A stretch of DNA of 64,000 nucleotides from Paenibacillus anaericanus (GTDB lineage: Bacteria > Bacillota > Bacilli > Paenibacillales > Paenibacillaceae). Each line of letters starts with the position of its first letter. The stretch's first letter is position 1. Under the pieces are notes generated by a model, which ran no database searches, was not told the DNA's origin, and was given only the letters and a program-made list of their open reading frames with translations. The stretch is from assembly GCF_003994475.1 (NCBI RefSeq), contig NZ_RZNY01000010.1:1-64000 (forward strand). The letters are read 5' to 3'. A program made the translations under genes and the position numbers. Below, piece by piece: positions 35,138 to 43,471 of the stretch.

Positions 35138-36382
35138 ATGTTTACTGATCATAGCCAATGGTTAAGACGCTTGACTAACCCGAAAATTGTATTATGTATT
35201 TTCATCTCTGTAGTTGCTTTTTATATCCGTATTGATTTTGTGAAATCGGTAACGCATCACATGCCCCATGACAGCGTTAATTATGACATTATGGTCAGAC
35301 AACTACTGGAAAAGGGCGTGTACGCCTACAAAAGTGAAGAGCCGAATGCACAGGTAACACCAGGGTATCCGCTGCTAATGGCAGGGGTATATATACTGGC
35401 CGATTATAAAAACCATGATCCGTTTCCCTTCATTAGATACCTTCAAGTGTTGTTCAGCATGGTTACCCTATGGTTGGTTTACTTGACAGGACGGAAGCTG
35501 GGCGGGCATTGGGCAGGAATCTTTGCAACAGGGGTCATGGCTGTGTATCCGCCCTTCATATGGGCAAACGGAGCTATACTAACCGAGCCGCTGGCCGCCA
35601 TGTTATTTATGCTGTACGTGTATCTGCAGCTCATAGTTTTTGAGAAAAAGACGGCGTTGTCTGCTCTGTTAGCGGGAGCGGTATTTGGAATTCTGGTGCT
35701 TACTCGTCCGGAATTTCTTATCTTAATCTTGGCCTCCTATGCGTTCTTCTGGCTATGGCGAGGTAAAGCGGTTCGGGTGCTGAAGTTGCTGTTGTTGTCC
35801 ATGCTTGGGGCTTTCATAGTGCTCTCTCCCTGGATTATACGGAACATCGTCACCTTGCACGAATTCGTGTTGGCTTCTACACAGGTTAATCCGTTCGTAG
35901 CCGGCACCTATCCGGATAAAAATTATGAAGACGGTATGGTCGACCGGAGAGGCAAGACCCAGATGGAAGTGGCTAAAGAACGCTTGGAAGTTGGGTTTAC
36001 AGAACATACTTGGACCTTTGTCAAATGGTATACGGTTGGCAAGACCCGATATATCTATTCGCGAATGTTCTTCGGGTCAGGGCATTCGCCGTACTATGCT
36101 GTTATCCCGTACGGAACGATGTATCATAGGGGAATTATTGGTGCGGGATTGCTCGTAGCCATCGCCTTGCTACGCAGATGGCGACGTCCTTCCGTTCTGC
36201 TTGTTGTCCTGCTTGTTGTCATCAGCATCACCAGACTAGCCTTTGTGCCCGAATACCGTTACAACTTTACGGCTATGCCGCTGTTTATAATCCTCGGTAG
36301 CCTGCTCGCCGCCACTGCCGTAGATTATATGGCCCGACGACGAGCAACCAAAGGTCAATCATTTGTTGGAAAGGAGTTCTAA
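35138..36382 (+). CDS. Membrane glycosyltransferase, GT39/ArnT-like
   Basis: 414 residues with about ten membrane segments. The first external loop carries HHMPHDSVNYDIM, where an acidic residue is catalytic in the GT-C fold. TPGYPLLMAGVY and PFIRYLQVLFSMVTLWLVYL are typical of PMT/ArnT-like enzymes that use a polyprenyl-phosphate sugar. It probably transfers a sugar to a surface polymer or protein outside the membrane. The next two genes (polyprenyl-phosphate GT2 and DUF2304) would make its donor. RBS: GAGAGGAG. Confidence 0.82.
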   Translation: MFTDHSQWLRRLTNPKIVLCIFISVVAFYIRIDFVKSVTHHMPHDSVNYDIMVRQLLEKGVYAYKSEEPNAQVTPGYPLLMAGVYILADYKNHDPFPFIRYLQVLFSMVTLWLVYLTGRKLGGHWAGIFATGVMAVYPPFIWANGAILTEPLAAMLFMLYVYLQLIVFEKKTALSALLAGAVFGILVLTRPEFLILILASYAFFWLWRGKAVRVLKLLLLSMLGAFIVLSPWIIRNIVTLHEFVLASTQVNPFVAGTYPDKNYEDGMVDRRGKTQMEVAKERLEVGFTEHTWTFVKWYTVGKTRYIYSRMFFGSGHSPYYAVIPYGTMYHRGIIGAGLLVAIALLRRWRRPSVLLVVLLVVISITRLAFVPEYRYNFTAMPLFIILGSLLAATAVDYMARRRATKGQSFVGKEF

Positions 36383-36383
36383 T

Positions 36384-37108
36384 ATGAGACAAGAAGTACT
36401 TATTATCATTCCAGCCTACAACGAAGTAGAAGGTATCCGCCATGTTATTGACAATGTTCGTGTGCAGATTCCCTACGCGGATATTCTGGTCATCAATGAT
36501 GGATCGAACGATTCAACTGGGGATGAAGCAGCCAAGGAAGGAGTGCTTGTCGTCAACCTGAGCTGTAATTTGGGCATTGGAGGTGCGGTTCAGACCGGCT
36601 ATCAATATGCACATAAACATGGATATCGGTATGCCGCCCAGTTGGATGGAGACGGGCAGCATAATCCGTGTGACTTCGACCGGATGCTGGAAGAATTGCG
36701 AAGCGGAAGTACAGATATGATTGTTGGCTCCCGCTTCATGAAAAAGGAGGGTTTTCAATCGACTTTCTCCGCAGAATCGGCATTGATTTGCTGGCAGGAC
36801 TGCTGACCTGGTTGCTTCACCGAAAAGTGACTGATCCTACCTCCGGCTATCGTATCTGCGGACAGCGAGCTATAGCGCTGTTCGCACAGGAGTATCCGGT
36901 CGATTATCCGGAAGTAGAGGCACTAGTTCAGCTTGACAATAACGGTTGCACCTTCGGGGAAGTTCCCGTGATCATGCGTGAGCGGGTAACGGGTTGCTCA
37001 AGCATCCGTCCCCTAGGGTCTGTCTATTACATGATCAAGGTCATTCTGGCTGTTCTGATTACAAGAACCAAGAAGAAAAAGAAATGGGATGTTGGCTATG
37101 AAAGTTGA
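36384..37108 (+). pseudogene. GT2 polyprenyl-phosphate glycosyltransferase, frameshifted
   Basis: The first part (36384-36806) encodes a normal DPM1-like start: IIPAYNEVEGIRHVI, INDGSNDST and the DxD-type QLDGDGQHNP, up to VGSRFMKKEGFQSTF. The frame then runs into a stop. The rest of the enzyme (IGIDLLAGLLTWLLHRKVTD, then PTSGYRICGQRAI) continues in the +1 frame to 37108. One base appears to be missing in the T run at 36764-36766: with one more T the reading becomes STFLRRIGIDLL without a break. The gene is therefore broken, or the assembly has an error, or frameshifting restores it. RBS AAGGAG precedes the ATG. It should make the lipid-linked donor for the upstream GT39 enzyme. Confidence 0.85.
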
Positions 37109-37493
37109 TATTTTCATCTTCAGCTTTCTAGTTAGTTTGCTGTTTCTGAGCACCATACTATACTTGATTCGCACCGGAAAATTACGGGAGCAATATGCTA
37201 TTCTCTGGATTATACTCACAGGTATTATGATGATGCTGTCCTTGTTCCCATCTCTTATTGACCGCACAGCAAAGGTAATCGGTGTCTCTTATGCACCTTC
37301 CCTACTCTATCTACTGGGACTGGTCAGTGTTCTGTTCATTCTGCTTCATTTAACTATTGCTTTATCTTCGATGACCGCACGGTTCATTGTATTAACGCAA
37401 AAGATAGCCCTGCTTGAGCAGGAGCAACTTGAGTATAGGGGAAGACAAGCAACTGCCGATCACTCGCTACAGACGGCGGAAAGGAGAATTTAG
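37098..37493 (+). CDS. DUF2304 family membrane protein
   Basis: About 131 residues with three membrane segments and a hydrophilic coiled C-terminus (KIALLEQEQLEYRGRQ). DUF2304 proteins regularly accompany GT2 polyprenyl-phosphate glycosyltransferases and are thought to assist them at the membrane. The start overlaps the end of the GT2 frame. ATG 37089 is a possible alternative start. Confidence 0.8.
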   Translation: MKVDIFIFSFLVSLLFLSTILYLIRTGKLREQYAILWIILTGIMMMLSLFPSLIDRTAKVIGVSYAPSLLYLLGLVSVLFILLHLTIALSSMTARFIVLTQKIALLEQEQLEYRGRQATADHSLQTAERRI

Positions 37494-37571
37494 ATTAAGG
37501 GTATCGTGATTAATCATTAATAGTTATAACCTATCTGAGTTACATGAGGAGATGTGGAGGATTTGAAAGAT

Positions 37572-39572
37572 ATGGGGAAAATAACGACAGGATTGGCTGC
37601 GATGTTAATCATTAGTCAATTGGCTGGGGTTATTCCTGCTGCTGAGGCTGCTGTAGCATCAGCAATGCAAGAAAGTAAAGATTCGTTGGAAAAGTCGAAT
37701 GGGAGTCGGATTATTTTTTATATGAACAGTAACAAGGTGGAACAGGATGGTAAGATGTATCAATCGCCGCGTCCTGCGATCGTCAAGAACGGGACAACCT
37801 ATGTAGGACTCCGATTTATTGCGGAGCGTCTAGGGGCGATAGTGACGAGTAATTCCAAGACCAAGGAGACCATCATTCAGCTTGATGGTTCGGAGTTGAG
37901 ATACATAAACAACAGCAAAAGCTATAGTCTGAACGGAACGACTTACCAGATGAAGACGGCCTCTTATACAGACCACAATGTCCTGCTGGTGCCTTTGATC
38001 TCGCTCACTCAGGGATTGAAAATTCCTTATACCGTGGGGAACAAGAGCATTACGCTGGAGCACTCCACCAAGCCGATTGCTTCATTTAATGTGCAAATGG
38101 GTGAAATTATTGCAGGTGAGACAGTCGTAACCTATGAGACGAAATCTCATTCTCCGCTAGGGCTGGATATTGTCGATGAACGGTGGGAGGGGAAGGAAGA
38201 GCTATTCGATCAGCCGGGTGTATATTCCGTCAGTTACTCTGTACAGGATTCGGAAGGAGTCTGGAGTAATCCTTTTACACTGAATCTGGAAGCAGTTAAA
38301 CCTAACGATCCTCCGATTGCCAGCTTTTTTACGGATAAGGATATGTATCGGATGGGTGAACCGATTATATACACGGACCAAAGCTATGACGATGAGAATG
38401 CTATAACGAACAAGATATGGTCGAATAAGGAGGAGGTTTTTTTCACGCCCGGCAAAGTTATGGTGAGTCTTGAGGTTACGGACCAGCATGGGGCTGTGGG
38501 GGTACTCAGCAAGGAAATTACGATTACTGAAGAAACATTGTATACCAGTGAGGAATACTACAAGCTCTTTACGCCGATAGGCAATAAAATGGCTGTAGAC
38601 GGATTTTCTGTCAAAACAATGGAGGCGATCCCCTATAGCTACCGGACGGAACCTGTCACCCTATTCCGTAGTAGTGGGCCCGAATCGATCAATTCAGAAG
38701 GGATTCTTTATCAGGATACAATTGAGGGAGCCGCCAGATTTCTGCTTCACCACAAGAACAAGACCGGACTGCTAGCCAGGCTCTACATTCTTGCCGAGAA
38801 TCAGGGTACTACTCCAGCTATTATAACGTTTAAGAATGAAGGAATGGCTGGTCCAACGTCTTATGCCGAATGGGCAGGAAGAGTTTCGCTTAGCCGATAT
38901 TTCGAAGGGAAATTGACCGGTGAGAGTAACCGGAAATTGGTATTGCAGCCTGGAGAGAAGAGAGTCATATGGAGCGATATCAGTAAACATGCTATGAAGC
39001 CCCAAGAAATTATTACCTTTACAGGTGACCTAAGTAGTAATGCACCGATTCGCTATACTTCCTTGCTTGTTTCAGCCAATCGTGATCCGATTACCGACCT
39101 ACAGAAGCTTCCTTACTTGGACCCGAATGAATCCATTGTCCGAGGAACCTTTGCCGATTCCACGCGCGTGTTCGAATATAACGAGCTGCTGGGTACCCGT
39201 TCGGTTAAACTTTCATTAACCGACAACAGGGAAGACCCTTTTCAGTTGGGCTCGGATGGGATTAAGGGAAGCAACGCCATGAATTCAGGTAACTATGGCT
39301 TGTTGTATAAGCTGAAATTAAATCGCGTCGCTCCAAATACGCTTATTTTGTTTAATCCGCGTGGTGGACTTTTTGTTGGGTCTGCACTGGTGAACGATAA
39401 GGTAGTAGTCTTCGGCCATTCCGGCAAAGAAGATATATCTAGTACCGCAAGTGTTCTTTATCGGACCGGTGACCTTGAAGAAAGTGTCGACATTTGGATT
39501 AGCCCCACCGCGGGTAGCAATCTTCCCTTTGCGCTGTTGTTTGAGCCTATGCCGATGAAGAAATTCAATTAG
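37572..39572 (+). CDS. Secreted protein with copper-amine-oxidase-N-like and PKD-like domains
   Basis: About 666 residues. I prefer the ATG at 37572, eleven bases after GGAGG; GTG 37554 is open in frame too. The signal peptide is TTGLAAMLIISQLAGVIPAAEA. The Cu_amine_oxidN1-like domain (IVKNGTTYVGLRFIAERLGA; LLVPLISLTQGL) occurs in many Paenibacillus surface proteins and does not itself carry oxidase activity. A PKD-like domain follows (NDPPIASFFTDKDMYRMGEP; PGKVMVSLEVTDQHGAVG). The last ~330 residues are beta-rich and unrecognised. No anchor is visible. It ends the glycosyltransferase operon and is followed by a terminator. Confidence 0.75.
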   Translation: MGKITTGLAAMLIISQLAGVIPAAEAAVASAMQESKDSLEKSNGSRIIFYMNSNKVEQDGKMYQSPRPAIVKNGTTYVGLRFIAERLGAIVTSNSKTKETIIQLDGSELRYINNSKSYSLNGTTYQMKTASYTDHNVLLVPLISLTQGLKIPYTVGNKSITLEHSTKPIASFNVQMGEIIAGETVVTYETKSHSPLGLDIVDERWEGKEELFDQPGVYSVSYSVQDSEGVWSNPFTLNLEAVKPNDPPIASFFTDKDMYRMGEPIIYTDQSYDDENAITNKIWSNKEEVFFTPGKVMVSLEVTDQHGAVGVLSKEITITEETLYTSEEYYKLFTPIGNKMAVDGFSVKTMEAIPYSYRTEPVTLFRSSGPESINSEGILYQDTIEGAARFLLHHKNKTGLLARLYILAENQGTTPAIITFKNEGMAGPTSYAEWAGRVSLSRYFEGKLTGESNRKLVLQPGEKRVIWSDISKHAMKPQEIITFTGDLSSNAPIRYTSLLVSANRDPITDLQKLPYLDPNESIVRGTFADSTRVFEYNELLGTRSVKLSLTDNREDPFQLGSDGIKGSNAMNSGNYGLLYKLKLNRVAPNTLILFNPRGGLFVGSALVNDKVVVFGHSGKEDISSTASVLYRTGDLEESVDIWISPTAGSNLPFALLFEPMPMKKFN

Positions 39573-39605
39573 CGTACGTTTGAGGTTTGGAGCATTCCAC
39601 AAGTC

Positions 39606-39645
39606 GGGGCTGGTCAGACCTTCATTTTGGTATGACCAGCCCCTT
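39606..39645 (+). terminator. Terminator between convergent genes
   Basis: GGGGCTGGTCA pairs perfectly with TGACCAGCCCC. It stands between the plus-strand secreted protein and the minus-strand acyltransferase. The T-run is weak. Confidence 0.7.
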
Positions 39646-39662
39646 CGTATATTGCGATCAGG

Positions 39663-40847
39663 TTACGATATCGAAATGTTCTTACGATTACTGCGGTGCT
39701 CATTGGATTCCTTTTTTAGTTTCGGTAAATTTCCGAAAATCATCCACGCATAAGGTAAGTAACGTGCAGCTAATCCAACTACAATCCACGAGCAATATAA
39801 TGACACAATAAATCCACCAATGTACCATAGGTGAAGCAAACTAGCTGTGCTTATCGCCGGGGATAACTGCCGGTATAGCAGTAGAAAAAACGGATGAATC
39901 AGATATACACCAAACGAGAGAGAGCCAAGCCGATTTAGTTGCTGGCATAGAAACGAAAACTTCTGTGTACGGAGTAACATACCTGCAGCATGCATTAGGA
40001 CGGGAAGACTTGTGAAAGCGAAAATACTGTACAGTAGATCATATGTCAAGGAGTTAACAGAACTACCGTAGAGTCGACTTTGGTACCAAACTATAGAATG
40101 AGAAATGCCTGAGCAGAGCCATATTGCCCATAATCCACGCATTAGTATTCCACTTTCTTTATGCCCCGCGCTATTTTTTAAAGTGATGTCCATGATTTTA
40201 GCCTTGATCTTTGAGTAGTTCATGCCTAACCATGCGCCTAACATGTAATAAGAAAAATAAGTGAAGCACCAGCTACCTCTACTTGTAACGTGGAAATGAT
40301 ATTTATTGCCCAGTATAAATAGCCATTGGATGGCGATTCCTGATACAATTGCCCATTTTCTTGTGCCAGGATATCGTTTGAACAACAGGAGCAGTAAAGG
40401 AAACAGCAAATAAAATTGCACATTGATGAAGACAAAATAGAGATGCGTATATGATTTTCCTGTGAGCAGCTTATTTATGAAGCTAGTGATCAACTCAACA
40501 TTTAGCGTAGCACCAGCTATCACCTGAGTTATCGAAAAGTAAAACAACGAGATTAAGAAGTAGGGGAGCAGAATGTACATCAATCTTTTTTTGTAAAATC
40601 CTGTAAGTAACTCTCTATTTACCGGACGGTCACTGTAGTTGTAGAAGAGCACAAATGCGCTCATCGCGATAAAAGTTGGCGTCCCGAATTTCATGAAAAT
40701 ATTAAAAAAATTATAAAGAACAAAATAACTGGAATCAGTTAACTGCACAGTTGCATACGAGGTAGCATGGACGGTAATTACCCCAAGAATGCAAATTGCT
40801 CTGATAATATTAAGCTCCGGAACTCTTTCTTTTTTGATCGTAGTCAT
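39663..40847 (-). CDS. Acyltransferase family 3 membrane protein
   Basis: About 394 residues from the ATG at 40847, with AAAGGAAGAG upstream; a TTG at 40868 is less likely. It has ten membrane segments. The start LNIIRAICILGVITVHATSY carries the conserved R and H of the acyltransferase-3 (OafA/NodX) family, and GSLSFGVYLIHPFFLLLYRQ is the conserved region near the C-terminus. These enzymes acetylate sugars of surface glycans. The last codons overlap a copy of the dispersed element (39672-39688). Confidence 0.87.
   Translation of the reverse strand: MTTIKKERVPELNIIRAICILGVITVHATSYATVQLTDSSYFVLYNFFNIFMKFGTPTFIAMSAFVLFYNYSDRPVNRELLTGFYKKRLMYILLPYFLISLFYFSITQVIAGATLNVELITSFINKLLTGKSYTHLYFVFINVQFYLLFPLLLLLFKRYPGTRKWAIVSGIAIQWLFILGNKYHFHVTSRGSWCFTYFSYYMLGAWLGMNYSKIKAKIMDITLKNSAGHKESGILMRGLWAIWLCSGISHSIVWYQSRLYGSSVNSLTYDLLYSIFAFTSLPVLMHAAGMLLRTQKFSFLCQQLNRLGSLSFGVYLIHPFFLLLYRQLSPAISTASLLHLWYIGGFIVSLYCSWIVVGLAARYLPYAWMIFGNLPKLKKESNEHRSNRKNISIS
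39672..39688. repeat. Second copy of a 17-base dispersed motif
   Basis: CGAAATGTTCTTACGAT is identical to 31282-31298 in the inverted-repeat element. Here it lies inside the final codons of the acyltransferase gene. Confidence 0.55.
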
Positions 40848-40868
40848 GATAACAACTCTTCCTTTCAA

Positions 40869-41150
40869 ATCAGGTATACCTATATTTAAAAGGACAATTA
40901 TTAATAAAGAAGATTATATAAGTGAAGAGAAACTTATCATTTTCTTAACAAAAATTAAGATTTAAAAAGTCAGTATTCGAAAAAAGATCTTGATCGAATT
41001 ACGAGGGATATCCCATATTTTACCAATCGATGCGCTTCGTTGGAATCAGGGGGTTATCGGAAAATGGCGATCTCTTCCTTTTAAACGCGTTTAGGAGCAG
41101 GAAAATATAAGTGGAGTATTTATAATTTTTTTATTATCCCCATATGATCG
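40869..41150. other. Intergenic between acyltransferase and sugar locus 2, with a palindrome at 41080-41093
   Basis: No gene is visible. TTTAAACGCGTTTA at 41080-41093 is a 12-bp perfect palindrome (TAAACGCGTTTA) with flanking T, like a LacI-type or cre operator. The minus-strand promoter of the acyltransferase lies at the left of this gap. Confidence 0.4.
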
Positions 41151-41195
41151 ACAGTGAAAAAGAGTTCATGATAAATGAACTCTTTTTCACTGTTG
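41151..41195. terminator. Long perfect hairpin, bidirectional terminator-like
   Basis: ACAGTGAAAAAGAGTTCAT pairs perfectly over 19 bp with ATGAACTCTTTTTCACTGT around a 5-base loop, and pairing continues with one mismatch into GATC on both sides. It contains A-rich and T-rich arms like a bidirectional terminator, yet no gene ends near it on either strand. Confidence 0.5.
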
Positions 41196-41309
41196 ATCGG
41201 TGGGGGGGGTTATGCCACCAAAAAAGGGCCAGATTTGAGTAGATTACGAAGAGAGAAACCTATCAATTCAGTGTATACTAGACGGGGATTAGATCCAATT
41301 TTCCCACAA

Positions 41310-41329
41310 ACTCGAAACCGGTTTCGAGT
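41310..41329. promoter_or_regulatory. 20-bp perfect palindrome, likely operator of sugar locus 2
   Basis: ACTCGAAACCGGTTTCGAGT is perfectly self-complementary with a central CG, the form of a LacI-family operator. A second inverted repeat, ATCATAT-GAA-ATATGAT, lies at 41359-41375. Both are upstream of the promoter at 41391-41418. No LacI-family regulator gene is present in the window. Confidence 0.6.
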
Positions 41330-41390
41330 CTAGAGGAGAAATCCGAAAAACGGCACCTATCATATGAAATATGATGCCTTACGGTCATGC

Positions 41391-41418
41391 TTGAAAGCCC
41401 ATACAATAAAAGTATAGA
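41391..41418 (+). promoter_or_regulatory. Promoter of sugar locus 2
   Basis: TTGAAA (41391-41396), a 16-base spacer and TATAGA (41413-41418) fit a sigma-A promoter about 50 bases before the permease start codon. Confidence 0.45.
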
Positions 41419-41468
41419 TAATGTATGCGCTTTAATAAGAGACAGAAAGAGCTTGGAGGGTCCATACG

Positions 41469-42452
41469 ATGGAGAACAAAAGAAGCCCCGAAGTGGGGAC
41501 AAGTTTATCACCAATGCTACCTAGGAATGTAAATTCCTCACCCCGCACTTCTCTTTGGAGAAGGTTTGCTGCCCAGCGACATTTACAAGTCATGGCGCTA
41601 CTCGGTGTAGTTTGGATGATTATTTTCAATTACATTCCAATGTACAGCATTATCATTGCCTTCAAGGAGTTCAACATCGTTAAGTCGATTGCGGAGGCTC
41701 CGTGGGTTGGACTTAAACATTTCAAAGAATTCCTTAATGATGATAACTTCGTAAATGTTATGAAAAACACACTAGGTATAAGCTTGATTAAGCTGTTCAT
41801 CGGATTTCCGTTGCCGATCATTTTTGCACTATTTCTGAACGAGATCCGCTCGGTTAGATTCAAAAAAACGATTCAGACCATTTCGTATCTGCCACATTTT
41901 CTCTCTTGGGTAGTGCTTGGCGGGATTCTAGCGACATGGCTATCAGATGTAGGGATTATCAACCATATTTTAATGGCGCTTCATTTGGTTGATCAACCGA
42001 TTTCATATTTGGCCGAGCCCAAGTATTTCTGGACGATCATCATCACCTCGGATATCTGGAAGGAGCTTGGGTGGTCAGCCATTATCTATCTGGCAGCGAT
42101 TGCGGGTGTATCTCCTGATATGTATGAGGCCGCAACCATTGATGGAGCCGGAAGGTTCCAGAAGATGTGGTATGTTACCTTGCCGGCAATTAAAGCGACG
42201 ATAAGTATCCTGTTTATTCTTGCCGTCAGCGGAGTACTGAACTCCAACTTTGACCAGATCTTGGTTCTGCGCAACTCGCTGAATGACAGTGCCAGCAACG
42301 TAATTGATTACTATGTGTACTATACAGGTCTTTCTACGGGCCGCTTCTCTTATTCCGCCGCAATTGGGCTGTTCAAATCAGTTATCGCTCTGATCTTGCT
42401 GCTGATAGCCAACTTCGCAACCAAAAAACTCAACGACACATCGTTGTTTTAG
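41469..42452 (+). CDS. Sugar ABC transporter permease, LplB type (locus 2)
   Basis: 327 residues with six membrane segments. The coupling motif is EAATIDGAGRFQKMWYVTLP, and the N-terminal cytoplasmic part runs into LQVMALLGVVWMIIFNYIPM. It is a paralogue of the permease in locus 1 with clear differences in sequence, so the substrate is likely different. RBS: TTGGAGGG. It is the first gene of the locus. Confidence 0.88.
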   Translation: MENKRSPEVGTSLSPMLPRNVNSSPRTSLWRRFAAQRHLQVMALLGVVWMIIFNYIPMYSIIIAFKEFNIVKSIAEAPWVGLKHFKEFLNDDNFVNVMKNTLGISLIKLFIGFPLPIIFALFLNEIRSVRFKKTIQTISYLPHFLSWVVLGGILATWLSDVGIINHILMALHLVDQPISYLAEPKYFWTIIITSDIWKELGWSAIIYLAAIAGVSPDMYEAATIDGAGRFQKMWYVTLPAIKATISILFILAVSGVLNSNFDQILVLRNSLNDSASNVIDYYVYYTGLSTGRFSYSAAIGLFKSVIALILLLIANFATKKLNDTSLF

Positions 42453-42470
42453 ACCAAGGAGGACCTACAC

Positions 42471-43361
42471 ATGTTTGCTTTAAACCGCAAAACGAAGGGT
42501 GAAGCCCTCTTCGATCTAGCCAACAATCTTTTGATGTTATGTGTCTGTTTCGCGACCCTGTACCCTATCTGGTACATATTGATAAACGCATTTAATGATG
42601 GCACAGACGCCATGCTGGGCAATATTTACTGGTGGCCGCGGATGTTCACTTTGGAAAACTTCGAAGCTGTTTTTGCTAGTCCCGGTATTATGCGGGCGAT
42701 GTTGATTACCGTTGCCAAAACGCTCATTGGTGTGGTAACGCATGTATTTTTTACAGCGATGGTTGCTTATGCGTTTTCCCGAAAAGGCCTCATCGGCGGC
42801 AAAATTTACATTCTGTTAGGTACAGTGACGCTCTTCTTCGGGGGAGGACTTATTCCACTTTACATGCTAATCCGTGATCTTCATCTGTTGGAGAATTTCA
42901 TGGTCTATATTATCCCAGTATTGTTCAGCTTTTTCGATCTGATTATCTTCATGACCTTCTTCAGAGAGATTCCTGAAGGGCTTGAAGAGGCGGCTCGGAT
43001 TGACGGTGCCCATGACTGGTCCATCTTTCTTCGTGTTGTGTTGCCTGTATCCTTACCTGTATTAGCAACCATTGCACTGTTCCATGGTGTGTATCAATGG
43101 AATGATTATTTTACAGGAATGATTTACTTCAATAATGAGAGTCTCCAGCCGATCCAGACCTATCTGTTCCGTGTTGTGGCACAGTCCAGTTCGAGTCAGA
43201 TGATGGTTGCCGTACAGGGCAGCGCTATTAACAAAACGGTAACGTCACAGTCGATTAAGCTGGCCACGATGGTGGTCACCACGCTCCCAATCGTATTTGT
43301 ATATCCGTTCCTGCAGCGTTATTTTGTCAAAGGAATGATGATTGGTTCAATCAAGGGTTGA
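42471..43361 (+). CDS. Sugar ABC transporter permease, YtcP type (locus 2)
   Basis: 296 residues with six membrane segments, coupling motif EEAARIDGAHDWSIFLRVVL and the family C-terminus YPFLQRYFVKGMMIGSIKG. It starts 18 bases after the first permease, with AAGGAGG. A small hairpin (AGAACA-CATGT-TGTTCT, 43365-43381) lies behind it and may tune expression of the binding protein. Confidence 0.88.
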   Translation: MFALNRKTKGEALFDLANNLLMLCVCFATLYPIWYILINAFNDGTDAMLGNIYWWPRMFTLENFEAVFASPGIMRAMLITVAKTLIGVVTHVFFTAMVAYAFSRKGLIGGKIYILLGTVTLFFGGGLIPLYMLIRDLHLLENFMVYIIPVLFSFFDLIIFMTFFREIPEGLEEAARIDGAHDWSIFLRVVLPVSLPVLATIALFHGVYQWNDYFTGMIYFNNESLQPIQTYLFRVVAQSSSSQMMVAVQGSAINKTVTSQSIKLATMVVTTLPIVFVYPFLQRYFVKGMMIGSIKG

Positions 43362-43471
43362 GTTAGAACACATGTTGTTCTGAAGACCAAGGTAACTCAT
43401 CCAGCCGTATAAAGCGGATCTGGAGTTATGACTTTATAAATTTAATATTCTTAGAAAAGGGGTAATGAAGT

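Noticed and set aside
41151-41195. Long hairpin as an ordinary gene terminator
   Set aside because: No gene ends near it on either strand, so it is reported as an unexplained hairpin instead.
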